Shown piece after piece: positions 7,165-13,460 of a DNA stretch of 13,460 nucleotides; within the stretch, counting starts at the first letter, position 1; every line of letters starts with the position of its first letter. A model generated the notes under the pieces. The model was given only the letters and a program-made list of their open reading frames with translations. It had not been told where the DNA came from and did not search any database. Both the position numbers and the translations under genes were made by a program. The DNA comes from an uncultured Thalassospira sp. (GTDB lineage Bacteria; Pseudomonadota; Alphaproteobacteria; Rhodospirillales_A; Thalassospiraceae), in contig CAMPHD010000046.1 in NCBI GenBank assembly GCA_946885765.1, positions 1 to 13,460 of the forward strand, read 5' to 3'.

Positions 7165-7189
7165 AGGAGGGCCGGGTGCCCTCCTTTTT
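7165..7189 (+). terminator. Intrinsic terminator after the antiporter gene
   Basis: A perfect 8-bp stem, AGGAGGGC (7165-7172) with GCCCTCCT (7178-7185), has the loop CGGGT and runs into five T bases (7185-7189). This is a strong Rho-independent terminator about 80 bp after the antiporter stop. Confidence 0.88.
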
Positions 7190-7313
7190 GTTGGGGATTT
7201 ATCGGTTGCCGTTATTGACGGGAATGTGAATTATAAGTACTAGAAAAAATCGCATTTATAAAAATTGAACGATAATAAAATGTTCAATAATGGGCCGGAA
7301 ATGAACCAATCCT
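7190..7313 (+). promoter_or_regulatory. AT-rich promoter region of the HPP-dpkA unit
   Basis: This short stretch is much richer in A and T than the genes around it. It contains -10-like words such as TATAAA (7257-7262), but no well-spaced -35 partner, so I do not assign an exact promoter. A perfect palindrome, ATTGAAC-N11-GTTCAAT (7264-7270 and 7282-7288), lies 26 bp before the HPP start and could be an operator. Confidence 0.5.
7264..7288. repeat. Palindromic operator-like site before the HPP gene
   Basis: ATTGAAC and GTTCAAT form a perfect 7-bp inverted repeat around an 11-bp A+T-rich spacer. The size and spacing suit a dimeric regulator. No matching regulator gene is in the window. Confidence 0.5.
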
Positions 7314-8483
7314 ATGAAAATTCGCAACTTTCGCGCGCTTTATCCGGCAATACCGGCCAGCACGCATAAGGAAGCCATCCGTGCCGGGTTCGGGGCGTTG
7401 ATCGGGCTGGGGGTTGCCGGTTTCGTTCTGTCGTTCCTTGATCTGCATGATGCAGGGCTTTATCTGATTGCGCCGTTCGGGGCGTCATCGGTGCTGCTGT
7501 TTGCCGTGCCAAATAGTCCGCTCGAACAGCCTTGGTCGGCGATTGTCGGCAACTCTGTTGACGCCCTTGCCGGTGTTGCCGTTTGTTACCTGATCCCTGA
7601 TCCGGTTTTGCGGGTGGCGGTGGCCGTGGGGCTTGCCATTACCGTTATGATTTTGGTGCGTGCAGTCCATCCACCGGGCGGGGCGGTTGCGATGGTTGTT
7701 GCCATGAACCCGGATATTGCAACCGAGCTTGGCTTTCGGTTTGCCATCACACCGGTTACCGCGATTACGGTAATTCTTGTTCTGACGGCAGTGCTTTATG
7801 CCCGGGCAACGGGGCGAAAATATCCGTTGCGTCACTTCGATGACAAGGGGCCGTATCAAACCGCGGACCGCGCCCCGATCGAGCGGCTTGGTCTGGACGA
7901 GAGTGAACTGAACACCATTTTGCAGCAATATCGCCAGTCGCTTAATCTTGGTGTAGAAGACCTGGCCCGCCTGATCGGGGCGGCCGAATTTCAGGTCGCG
8001 GCCCATCGCGCCGGTCCGATTACGGCAGGGCAGATCATGTCGCGCGATCTGGTGACGGTGAATGCCAAAACCCCGCTTAACGAGGTCGCCGACCTGTTTC
8101 GTCGCCACAGTTTTACCTCTTTACCGGTGGTTGGCGAGAGCGGGCAGTATCTGGGTGTGATCTTTCAAATTCATCTGATCCGGCGTGCCCGCGAAGATGC
8201 ACTGCGTCTGGATCGTGGGTTAATGGCGGCAATGTCGCGGCTGATCGACCGGCAGCGTAGCGCACCGGTGCGCGCCATCGAGATCATGTCGGTGACAGAG
8301 CCGCGTGCCACGGCAAGTACGCCGATTGCCGCCCTGTTACCGTTGATGGCCGATGGGGCATGTGATGCGGTGCCGGTTGTTGAATCTGGCAAGATCATCG
8401 GTATTGTAACCCGTACAGACCTGATTGCTGCCTTGGCCCATGCCGGGTTGAGCCATGGTCAAATCCATCACAGTTCAGAATGA
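7314..8483 (+). CDS. HPP-family membrane protein with two CBS domains
   Basis: 389 residues. The N-terminal half (about 20-165) is an HPP-family integral membrane domain with several hydrophobic helices. It holds the family motifs LIAPFGASSVLLFAVPNSPL (51-70), QPWSAIVGN (72-80) and the name-giving HPPGGAVAM (119-127). After a hydrophilic linker, two CBS domains follow (about 237-290 and 322-375; IMSRDLVTV and VTRTDLIAAL are typical). CBS pairs usually bind adenine nucleotides and gate the attached transporter or enzyme. HPP proteins are poorly characterised; a plant chloroplast member has been linked to nitrite transport, so a small-anion transporter is possible but unproven here. The ATG at 7314 has no clear Shine-Dalgarno; the nearby ATG at 7301 is out of frame. 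The stop is 27 bp before the dpkA-like start, so the two are probably co-transcribed. Confidence 0.85.
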   Translation: MKIRNFRALYPAIPASTHKEAIRAGFGALIGLGVAGFVLSFLDLHDAGLYLIAPFGASSVLLFAVPNSPLEQPWSAIVGNSVDALAGVAVCYLIPDPVLRVAVAVGLAITVMILVRAVHPPGGAVAMVVAMNPDIATELGFRFAITPVTAITVILVLTAVLYARATGRKYPLRHFDDKGPYQTADRAPIERLGLDESELNTILQQYRQSLNLGVEDLARLIGAAEFQVAAHRAGPITAGQIMSRDLVTVNAKTPLNEVADLFRRHSFTSLPVVGESGQYLGVIFQIHLIRRAREDALRLDRGLMAAMSRLIDRQRSAPVRAIEIMSVTEPRATASTPIAALLPLMADGACDAVPVVESGKIIGIVTRTDLIAALAHAGLSHGQIHHSSE

Positions 8484-8500
8484 ACGCGTTTTGCGGAATT

Positions 8501-8505
8501 GGAAG
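8501..8505 (+). promoter_or_regulatory. Ribosome binding site deciding the dpkA start
   Basis: GGAAG lies five bases before ATG 8511. It overlaps the alternative TTG start at 8499-8501, which makes the ATG the better choice. Confidence 0.6.
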
Positions 8506-8510
8506 ACAGT

Positions 8511-9530
8511 ATGACTGATACCGTCACCTTATCGATCAAACAGGCCGAAAAACTTAGCCTTGCCGTGCTTGAGGCGGGCGGTTTCAGCCATGAACATGCC
8601 AGTGCGATTATGCGCAGTGTCATTGCAGCCCAGATTGATGAATGCCATTCCCATGGTCTGTATCGTTTGATCGGATGTGTGCAGACTGCACGCAATGGTG
8701 GGCTTGATACCCATGTGCTGCCTGAAATTATGGATCAGGCTCCGGCAATTACCCGGATCAATGCGCATAAGGGGTGCTCGCTACTGTCATTCGAGAAAGG
8801 CTTGCCTTTTCTGATTGAAAAAGCACGGCATTGCGGGATTTCGGTTCTGGCGATCAATAACAGTTTTCATTTTTCGGCTCTGTGGCCGGAGGTTGAACAG
8901 ATTTCCGCCCATGGGCTGGTTGGTATGGCGATGACGCCGACCCATGCCTTTGTTGCGCCAGCGGGGGGAACAAAACCGCTTTTGGGGACCAATCCGATAG
9001 CCTTTTCATGGCCGCGTCCGGGGAAAAACCCCTATACGTTCGATTTTGCCACCAGCGTTATTGCACGCGGCGAGATCGAGCTTCATCGTCGGGCTGGCAA
9101 GGAAATTCCGGAAGATTGGGCGATTGATGAAAACGGTCAGCCGACAACGGATGCCACCAAGGCGCTTGCAGGGGCGATGCTGACCTTTGGCGGGCATAAG
9201 GGATCCGCACTTTCGACCATGATCGGTTTGCTGGCCGGGCCATTGATTGGGGATGTTCTGGGGCACGAAACCCATGCGGCGTCCGAAGATAGACCGGGCA
9301 ATCCGCATCACGGGGAAATCATTATCGCCTTCGCCCCGGAAACCTTCCTTGGCGAAGAGGCGCAAAAACACCTTGATCACGCTGAGGAACTGTTTGAGCG
9401 GATTATCGAACAGGGGGCACGTCTGCCATCACAGCGCCGGTTTGAGGCCCGTGAACGTAGCCGCAAAAACGGGGTGACGATCCCCAAGGCGCTGCATGAT
9501 GAGCTAAGTATTCTGGCCGAAGCTGTTTGA
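8511..9530 (+). CDS. dpkA: DpkA-like delta1-piperideine/pyrroline-2-carboxylate reductase
   Basis: 339 residues of the Ldh_2 (malate/L-lactate/ureidoglycolate dehydrogenase) fold, an NAD(P)H oxidoreductase. The sequence resembles Pseudomonas DpkA, which reduces the cyclic imines delta1-piperideine-2-carboxylate and delta1-pyrroline-2-carboxylate to L-pipecolate and L-proline in D-lysine and hydroxyproline/D-proline breakdown. Shared features are the catalytic-region HSHG (46-49), SFHFSALWPEVE (118-129, close to DpkA's HFAALWPDVE), GTNPIAF (159-165) and FGGHKGSALS (226-235). I chose ATG 8511 because GGAAG (8501-8505) sits five bases upstream; an in-frame TTG at 8499 would add four residues. 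It is probably co-transcribed with the HPP-CBS gene 27 bp upstream. Another 2-hydroxyacid dehydrogenase activity remains possible, since the family's substrates vary. Confidence 0.82.
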   Translation: MTDTVTLSIKQAEKLSLAVLEAGGFSHEHASAIMRSVIAAQIDECHSHGLYRLIGCVQTARNGGLDTHVLPEIMDQAPAITRINAHKGCSLLSFEKGLPFLIEKARHCGISVLAINNSFHFSALWPEVEQISAHGLVGMAMTPTHAFVAPAGGTKPLLGTNPIAFSWPRPGKNPYTFDFATSVIARGEIELHRRAGKEIPEDWAIDENGQPTTDATKALAGAMLTFGGHKGSALSTMIGLLAGPLIGDVLGHETHAASEDRPGNPHHGEIIIAFAPETFLGEEAQKHLDHAEELFERIIEQGARLPSQRRFEARERSRKNGVTIPKALHDELSILAEAV

Positions 9531-9551
9531 CATCACGGTATAGGGATGGCT

Positions 9552-9569
9552 GGGGGCTCCGCCCTTTTT
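9552..9569 (+). terminator. Weak intrinsic terminator between convergent genes
   Basis: GGGC (9554-9557) pairs with GCCC (9561-9564) around a three-base loop, extendable by two G-T pairs, and runs into five T bases (9565-9569). It lies 21 bases after the dpkA stop and just before the end of the convergent marC-like gene. The stem is short. Confidence 0.45.
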
Positions 9570-9574
9570 CGGTA

Positions 9575-10276
9575 TTACGGGAAAAACGCCTGCTTGATGC
9601 CATCGATGATGAACTGAACCGCAAGGGCGGCGAGGATCATGCCGAGCAGGCGGGAGATAACAGTGGCGACCGTCGGGCTCAGGCGTTTGGCGACCAGATT
9701 GGCCAGAAGGAACATGGTCAGCGCGCAGAGCATAACAAGGCCGACAACCGCGACGACGCTGACCTGCATCACCACGTTGTTTTCATATTTGCCCATCAGC
9801 AGCATCACGGTCGCGATGGAACCGGGACCGGCAAGGAACGGGATCGACATCGGGAAGATCGAAATGTCGTCGGGCTCGTCTTCGGCCTGTGCCGGTTTGG
9901 CATCGGTGATCTGCTGATCAAGTTCGTGTTCGTCTTCAAGTTCCTGATGAACCTGTTCGGCGCGCTGGTTGCGTTTCTGGCTGCGGCGTTCAAACAGCAT
10001 TTCAAGCGCGATCAGGAAAAGAAGTGTTCCCCCGGCAATCCGGAAGGCCGGCATGTGAATGCCAAAAATGCCAAGCACGCTTTCGCCCACGACGGCAAAG
10101 GCGGCAAGGATCAGGAAGCTTGCGATACAGGCCCGGATCGCCATGCGGCGGCGGTGTCTGGTATCGGTCCCCTGCGTCAGAACGATAAAGACCGGCACCA
10201 GCCCGATCGGATCGATGATCACGAATAACGTGACAAAGGCCGGGATCAGTTCGCTCAGCATGTCTAGGCTTGGCAT
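9575..10276 (-). CDS. MarC-family (UPF0056) integral membrane protein
   Basis: 233 residues with about six hydrophobic segments (near 8-33, 47-70, 79-95, 142-161, 168-192 and 206-226). The first half holds the family motif FVIIDPIGLVPVF (18-30). The second opens with FPMSIPFLAGPGSIATVML (141-159). Once linked to multiple-antibiotic resistance, the family is now considered of unknown function, probably transport. Between the halves lies an unusually long, charged and Gln/Glu-rich loop (about 97-137), which makes this protein somewhat longer than the usual 200-215. I start at ATG 10276, preceded by AAAGGAAA on the minus strand, because the first helix begins there; the open frame extends upstream without homology. 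It is the last of three minus-strand genes, 161 bp after the HNH gene. Confidence 0.85.
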   Translation of the reverse strand: MPSLDMLSELIPAFVTLFVIIDPIGLVPVFIVLTQGTDTRHRRRMAIRACIASFLILAAFAVVGESVLGIFGIHMPAFRIAGGTLLFLIALEMLFERRSQKRNQRAEQVHQELEDEHELDQQITDAKPAQAEDEPDDISIFPMSIPFLAGPGSIATVMLLMGKYENNVVMQVSVVAVVGLVMLCALTMFLLANLVAKRLSPTVATVISRLLGMILAALAVQFIIDGIKQAFFP

Positions 10277-10354
10277 CTGGTTTCCTTTGTCCGTCTTTAA
10301 GGGTGATCGTGGGTCATAGTGCCAATTGCAGCCGGGTTTGTCGCCGCAAAACTG

Positions 10355-10371
10355 GGGCCGTATATCGGCCC
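10355..10371 (-). repeat. Hairpin between HNH and MarC genes
   Basis: GGGCCG (10355-10360) pairs perfectly with CGGCCC (10366-10371) around TATAT. Read on the minus strand it is followed after three bases by TTTT, so it might be a weak terminator for the HNH gene. I see no other clear signal in this 161-bp gap. Confidence 0.35.
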
Positions 10372-10437
10372 GGCCGCGCAAGGTAAACCTTTATGTCGGC
10401 GGCAAAATGCAATCGGCTGTTATCGATTTTCGTGATT

Positions 10438-10770
10438 TTAACGGTTGCGGCGGCGATTGCGCCCGTATCGTCCGGCATTTTCGGGCCAGTCGACATAATC
10501 AACGGGCTTTTTACGTATCCATCGGATGAATGTCTGCATATCGGGATGGGGGATGATTTTTTCGGGTGTATTGAGATCGCGTGCCAGCGTCGTTTCATCA
10601 AACAGTCGATGGATCATGCGATGACAGACACGGTGCAGCCATTCGGTATCCGTGCCGCCCTTTGATTTCGGTGTCCAGTGATGCCGGTCGACACTGTCGC
10701 CTGCGATCATCATCCGCCCGCAAATCGGGCAGGGACCAAGTTCCTGATCTGGCGTGGGGGATACCGGCAT
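10438..10770 (-). CDS. Small HNH endonuclease-like protein
   Basis: 110 residues. A zinc-knuckle pair CPIC (Cys14, Cys17) is followed by DRHHWTPKSKGGTD (28-41) and a second pair at VCHRMIH (Cys49, His54). This is the beta-beta-alpha-metal HNH nuclease signature, with His30-His31 as the probable catalytic pair. The C-terminus (FIRWIRKKP, then a basic RYGRNRRRNR tail) would suit nucleic-acid binding. Stand-alone HNH proteins of this size are common in proteobacteria, and their biological role is mostly unknown. No restriction, toxin or phage partner is nearby. The start has no visible Shine-Dalgarno (the upstream bases are pyrimidine-rich). It lies 30 bases after the TAG of the upstream M48 protease gene, in the same frame, so translation may be coupled. 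Confidence 0.75.
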   Translation of the reverse strand: MPVSPTPDQELGPCPICGRMMIAGDSVDRHHWTPKSKGGTDTEWLHRVCHRMIHRLFDETTLARDLNTPEKIIPHPDMQTFIRWIRKKPVDYVDWPENAGRYGRNRRRNR

Positions 10771-10800
10771 GGGAGAGGACGTCGTTGTTGTAAGGTCGAA

Positions 10801-11697
10801 CTAGTTTGCGCCGGGCGGACGCCGGTTTTCAAAGAATTTCTGCCATGTGCCCGGTTTGAGGTTCCGCAATGCCCGGATGCGCGCACCGACCGAGGGATGG
10901 GTATCGAGCAGGGATGGCGGTTGCGTGCTGCGATAGGCGATCAGACGCAAACGGCGGCGATTGATCTGATCGATATGCAAAAGCGCATCGATCATGTCTT
11001 CGGGGCCGTTCAGAAGGTCGCTTGCGCCGTGATCGGCAATGAATTCACGATCCCGGATCACGGCGCGCTGCAACATGAAGCTTACGGTCGGGACCACGCC
11101 AAAGACAATGACCATCCAGTTCGGCGGATCAAAATCGCCAAAAATGAAAAGCATCAATCCGAACAGGGCAATGGTCCATGTGGCCCGATACAGCACGTCG
11201 GTCATCAGAAGGATGCGCGTATCGCCGTGCCATGCATGGGCGATTTCATGGGCCAGCAGGGCGCGCATCTGGCGCGGGGAAAGCGTATGAAGGGCATCAT
11301 TTGATATCGCGATGGTCGTTTCTTCGGCGGTGCCGGTGGTGATTGCATTCACCCCCTTGCCCGGCAGCAGGAAAAGCTTTGGCATGTAATCAAGCCCGGC
11401 ACGGCGCGCCAGCATCGCCGCCATTTCGTGAATGGCAGGGAAGGAAGCGGCATCCAGCGGGCGGGCGCGCAATAATTTCATCAGGACTTCGGGGGATATC
11501 ATCGGGGCAAGCACAAGCATCAGCGCAACGGCAATCGCGGCCGAAATTGCCATGGATAATCCACCGAGCATCCATGCGCAGGTCGCCAGAACCCCGGCCA
11601 TGCAGGCCATTAACGGGAAGGTGTGCGAATTGCCGCCCGGACTGATGGCAAGAAAGCGTTGCAGGAAGACAGGCAGGCTTGAGGGTTCGTTTTCCAT
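10801..11697 (-). CDS. M48-family (HtpX-like) membrane zinc metalloprotease
   Basis: 298 residues. Two hydrophobic segments near the N-terminus (about 28-66) anchor it in the inner membrane, and two more lie at about 170-187 and 193-210. The zinc-binding HEIAH (150-154) and the third ligand Glu218 in REFIADHGA (217-225) are intact, as is the C-terminal DTHPSVGARIRALR (265-278) typical of M48B proteases. HtpX-like enzymes cut misfolded membrane proteins at the cytoplasmic face and are often stress-induced; the substrates of this one are unknown. The ATG at 11697 has GGGA about six bases upstream on the minus strand. It is the first gene of the minus-strand trio, divergent from the type I secretion gene. 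Its TAG stop is in frame with the HNH gene that follows. Confidence 0.88.
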   Translation of the reverse strand: MENEPSSLPVFLQRFLAISPGGNSHTFPLMACMAGVLATCAWMLGGLSMAISAAIAVALMLVLAPMISPEVLMKLLRARPLDAASFPAIHEMAAMLARRAGLDYMPKLFLLPGKGVNAITTGTAEETTIAISNDALHTLSPRQMRALLAHEIAHAWHGDTRILLMTDVLYRATWTIALFGLMLFIFGDFDPPNWMVIVFGVVPTVSFMLQRAVIRDREFIADHGASDLLNGPEDMIDALLHIDQINRRRLRLIAYRSTQPPSLLDTHPSVGARIRALRNLKPGTWQKFFENRRPPGAN

Positions 11698-11819
11698 GGG
11701 GTGTCCCGATTCTTTTTCCCTGATTTAAAAGGTATGTTTTTAGATGTTAAGGGCAAGGGCAACGTACCTTTGCCTGTGCCTTGCGACGTGCTCCAAGGGT
11801 AAGCCAAACGCACGCCGCC

Positions 11820-11846
11820 TGATTTGAGTTGGCGCAATTCAAATCA
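11820..11846. repeat. 27-bp operator-like palindrome
   Basis: TGATTTGA (11820-11827) pairs perfectly with TCAAATCA (11839-11846), and the inner bases continue the symmetry with one G-T exception and a three-base centre (GCG). It lies about 120 bp upstream of the M48 start and 170 bp upstream of the secretion promoter, so either gene could be its target. The binding protein is unknown. Confidence 0.55.
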
Positions 11847-11993
11847 GAAAAAGGAAGATTTCCAACAGGTTGTCGGCAATTCCGGCATGTCTGCCTGTGG
11901 GCATGTTTTTTCGGATTCGTGGCAGAACGCAGCATTCCGCAATGCCGTAACCAGCGTATTATTGCCCGCAAATCGTTGAAGTTCCTTAATTTG

Positions 11994-12023
11994 TTAACAC
12001 ATCCTTATATGTTGCCCTAGAAT
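11994..12023 (+). promoter_or_regulatory. Sigma70-like promoter of the type I secretion gene
   Basis: TTAACA (11994-11999) and TAGAAT (12018-12023) each match consensus at five of six bases, with an 18-bp spacer. The start would be near 12030, giving a leader of about 110 nt that contains a small hairpin (12076-12089). Confidence 0.6.
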
Positions 12024-12140
12024 AGTGCTTATGCAATCGGATAGGTGGCTCGTAACAGGTTTGTCGCGGGTCGCTTGGCGCGTGCGCCATATTTGATGCG
12101 ATACAAGATTTGCTGCGAACGGGGTTTGGGAAGGAACGCA

Positions 12141-13460
12141 ATGACCCTGCTGGACAAAATCCAGTCGGTCCGCAAGGCGGGCGCGACACGGGAAGGGGAT
12201 CGCACCCCGCTGGAACGGGTGTTCTGGCGGTCGATTGCCCTTGTCGGTGGATTCAGCATGGTCATCAACATGCTGAACATGGTCATCCCGATCTATTCGA
12301 TGCAGGTGTTTGACCGTGTCCTTTCCAGTCGCAGTGTCGATACGCTGCTGTTGCTGACGCTTGGTATCGTGCTTGTCCTGGTCTTTATTGCGGCGATGGA
12401 GCAGTTGCGTTCCCGCCTTTTGATCCGGGTTGGCACCGCACTTGATCTTCGGCTTGGCGGGGATCTGTTTGCCCATGTCGTGCAGCAGGCGGCACGCGGC
12501 AACAACATGCGCCAGCGACCGTTGCGCGATCTTTATGGTCTGCGCGGGTTTCTGACCGGATCGGGGCCCTTTACCCTGATCGATTTCATGTGGGCGCCGG
12601 TTTATATCGGTGTGGTTTTCGTCTTTGATACCCGCCTTGGGCTTGTGGCCTGTGCCGGGGCGACGATCCTGATCCTGATTGCGATTGCCAACGAGGCGGC
12701 GGCAAAGATTTCGGTCGACCGGTCCGAAGAAAGCCAGAACCGGGGCATCGCGCAGGAAGAAACCTATATCCGCAATGCCGAGGCGATGGAAGCCATGGGC
12801 ATGACCCCGTCCGCGCGCCAGCGCTGGCAGGCAGACCAGTCCGATGCCCTGTATTGGGAAGGTCAGGCCAGCCGCCGGGTGGGAACATCGACAACCCTGT
12901 CGCATTTCATTCGTCTGGCGATGCAGGTTTGTTTTATCGGGGTTGGCGCCTATCTGGTGCTGACTGAGAGCATCACGATCGGGATCATGGTGGCATCCAT
13001 GATCATGGGGATGCGCGGGCTGGCGCCATTTGATGGGGCGGTTTCGGCATGGCGGAGCTGGAATTCGGCACGCAATTCGTTCGAACGGCTTAACAAGATC
13101 CTTCTGGATAAACGCCAGACGAATACGGCCCCGCTTCCGCGCGGGCGCGGTATGTCGGTGACTGTTGACCGGCTGGTCTTTGCGCCACCGGGCAGCCGCA
13201 ATGTCCTGTTCAAGGGATTTTCCTTCAAGACCGGGCCGGGGCAGGTGATTTCCATCGCCGGGTTCAACGGGGTTGGCAAAACCGCCCTTTTGAAGCTGAT
13301 CATGGGCATCTGGGTGCCCGGATCGGGATCGGTCAAACTTGACGAGATCGAAGCATCGCGCATTGATCGCGGTGAACTTGGCCCGCAGGTTGGTTATCTG
13401 TCGCAGAACCCGTTCCTGTTTCCCGGGACGATTGCCGAAAATATCGCGCGTCTTGGCAAT
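12141..13460 (+). CDS. Type I secretion permease/ATPase, PrtD-like (3' end outside window)
   Basis: An uninterrupted frame of 440 codons runs from ATG 12141 off the right edge. The start has AAGGAA (12131-12136) just upstream. The first part is an ABC exporter membrane domain, recognisable by FSMVINMLNMVIPIYSMQVFDRVLSS near residues 40-65 and a TM region to about 310. The nucleotide-binding domain follows, with Walker A GFNGVGKT (374-381) and the Q-loop in YLSQNPFLF (Gln422). The frame ends at FPGTIAENIARLGN, before the signature motif and Walker B. This pattern matches PrtD-type exporters that, with a HlyD-like adaptor and a TolC-like outer-membrane protein, secrete RTX proteases or other C-terminal-signal proteins in one step. 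The Walker A core differs from the common GPSGSGKS but keeps Gly-Lys-Thr. The rest of the gene and any adaptor or substrate gene lie outside the window. Confidence 0.88.
   Translation, partial: MTLLDKIQSVRKAGATREGDRTPLERVFWRSIALVGGFSMVINMLNMVIPIYSMQVFDRVLSSRSVDTLLLLTLGIVLVLVFIAAMEQLRSRLLIRVGTALDLRLGGDLFAHVVQQAARGNNMRQRPLRDLYGLRGFLTGSGPFTLIDFMWAPVYIGVVFVFDTRLGLVACAGATILILIAIANEAAAKISVDRSEESQNRGIAQEETYIRNAEAMEAMGMTPSARQRWQADQSDALYWEGQASRRVGTSTTLSHFIRLAMQVCFIGVGAYLVLTESITIGIMVASMIMGMRGLAPFDGAVSAWRSWNSARNSFERLNKILLDKRQTNTAPLPRGRGMSVTVDRLVFAPPGSRNVLFKGFSFKTGPGQVISIAGFNGVGKTALLKLIMGIWVPGSGSVKLDEIEASRIDRGELGPQVGYLSQNPFLFPGTIAENIARLGN

Larger units (their letters stand above)
11698..12140. promoter_or_regulatory. 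Divergent control region with palindromes
   Basis: No protein-coding gene is evident in these 443 bp. Structures seen are an imperfect 27-bp palindrome (11820-11846), a small hairpin followed by T6 (11892-11911), GCATT-CCGC-AATGC (11932-11945) and TGGCG-CGTG-CGCCA (12076-12089) in the secretion-gene leader. A sigma70-like promoter faces right (11994-12023). The promoter of the M48 gene was not pinned down. A small RNA ending at the T6 run is possible but speculative. Confidence 0.5.

Noticed and set aside
7191..7210. Sigma54-like TTGGGG...TTGC before the HPP gene
   Set aside because: GG and GC are 11 bp apart, so the phasing is wrong.
10393..10665. A 90-codon plus-strand frame with a signal-peptide-like start
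   Set aside because: Most of it is antisense to the HNH gene, whose zinc and HNH residues are intact. The hydrophobic start is likely accidental.
11994..12905. A 303-codon minus-strand frame
   Set aside because: It is antisense to the type I secretion gene, which has a good ribosome site, an upstream promoter and an unbroken frame with ABC transporter motifs.

Overview
The window looks like chromosomal DNA from a GC-rich alphaproteobacterium, probably Rhodospirillales and possibly Thalassospira-like. This rests on codon style and protein resemblance only. It carries nine complete genes and one gene cut by the right edge. I see no rRNA, tRNA, CRISPR array, insertion sequence or phage gene.

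Left part (161-5983): a methionine-catabolism locus. A TyrR-family regulator (ACT, PAS, sigma54-type AAA+, TyrR HTH) is divergent from a methionine gamma-lyase gene (megL/mdeA). That gene is followed on the same strand by an AceE-like E1 dehydrogenase (mdeB-like). The lyase would make methanethiol, ammonia and 2-oxobutyrate, and the E1 would start converting 2-oxobutyrate to propionyl-CoA. Pseudomonas putida has the same enzyme pair, but its regulator MdeR is Lrp-type. Here the 224-bp divergent region holds one perfect TyrR box (1870-1887), two near-perfect boxes over the tyrR promoter/start region (1775-1811), and a textbook sigma54 promoter (GG-N10-GC, 1941-1956) before megL. This is the most interesting feature of the window: a TyrR-type, apparently sigma54-dependent switch for methionine breakdown.

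Middle part (6006-9569): after an intrinsic terminator comes a YrbG/CaxA-type Na+/Ca2+ exchanger gene with its own terminator. An AT-rich spacer with a palindrome follows, then a two-gene unit of an HPP-family membrane protein fused to CBS domains and a DpkA-like cyclic imino-acid reductase. A weak terminator separates it from the convergent next block.

Right part (9575-11697, minus strand): transcription order is M48 (HtpX-like) membrane protease, a small HNH nuclease-like protein, then a MarC-family membrane protein. The protease TAG stop and the HNH ATG are in the same frame, ten sense codons apart.

Right edge (11698-13460): a 443-bp divergent spacer holds several palindromes and a good sigma70-like promoter. 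It leads to a PrtD-like type I secretion permease/ATPase whose reading frame is open to the end of the window.
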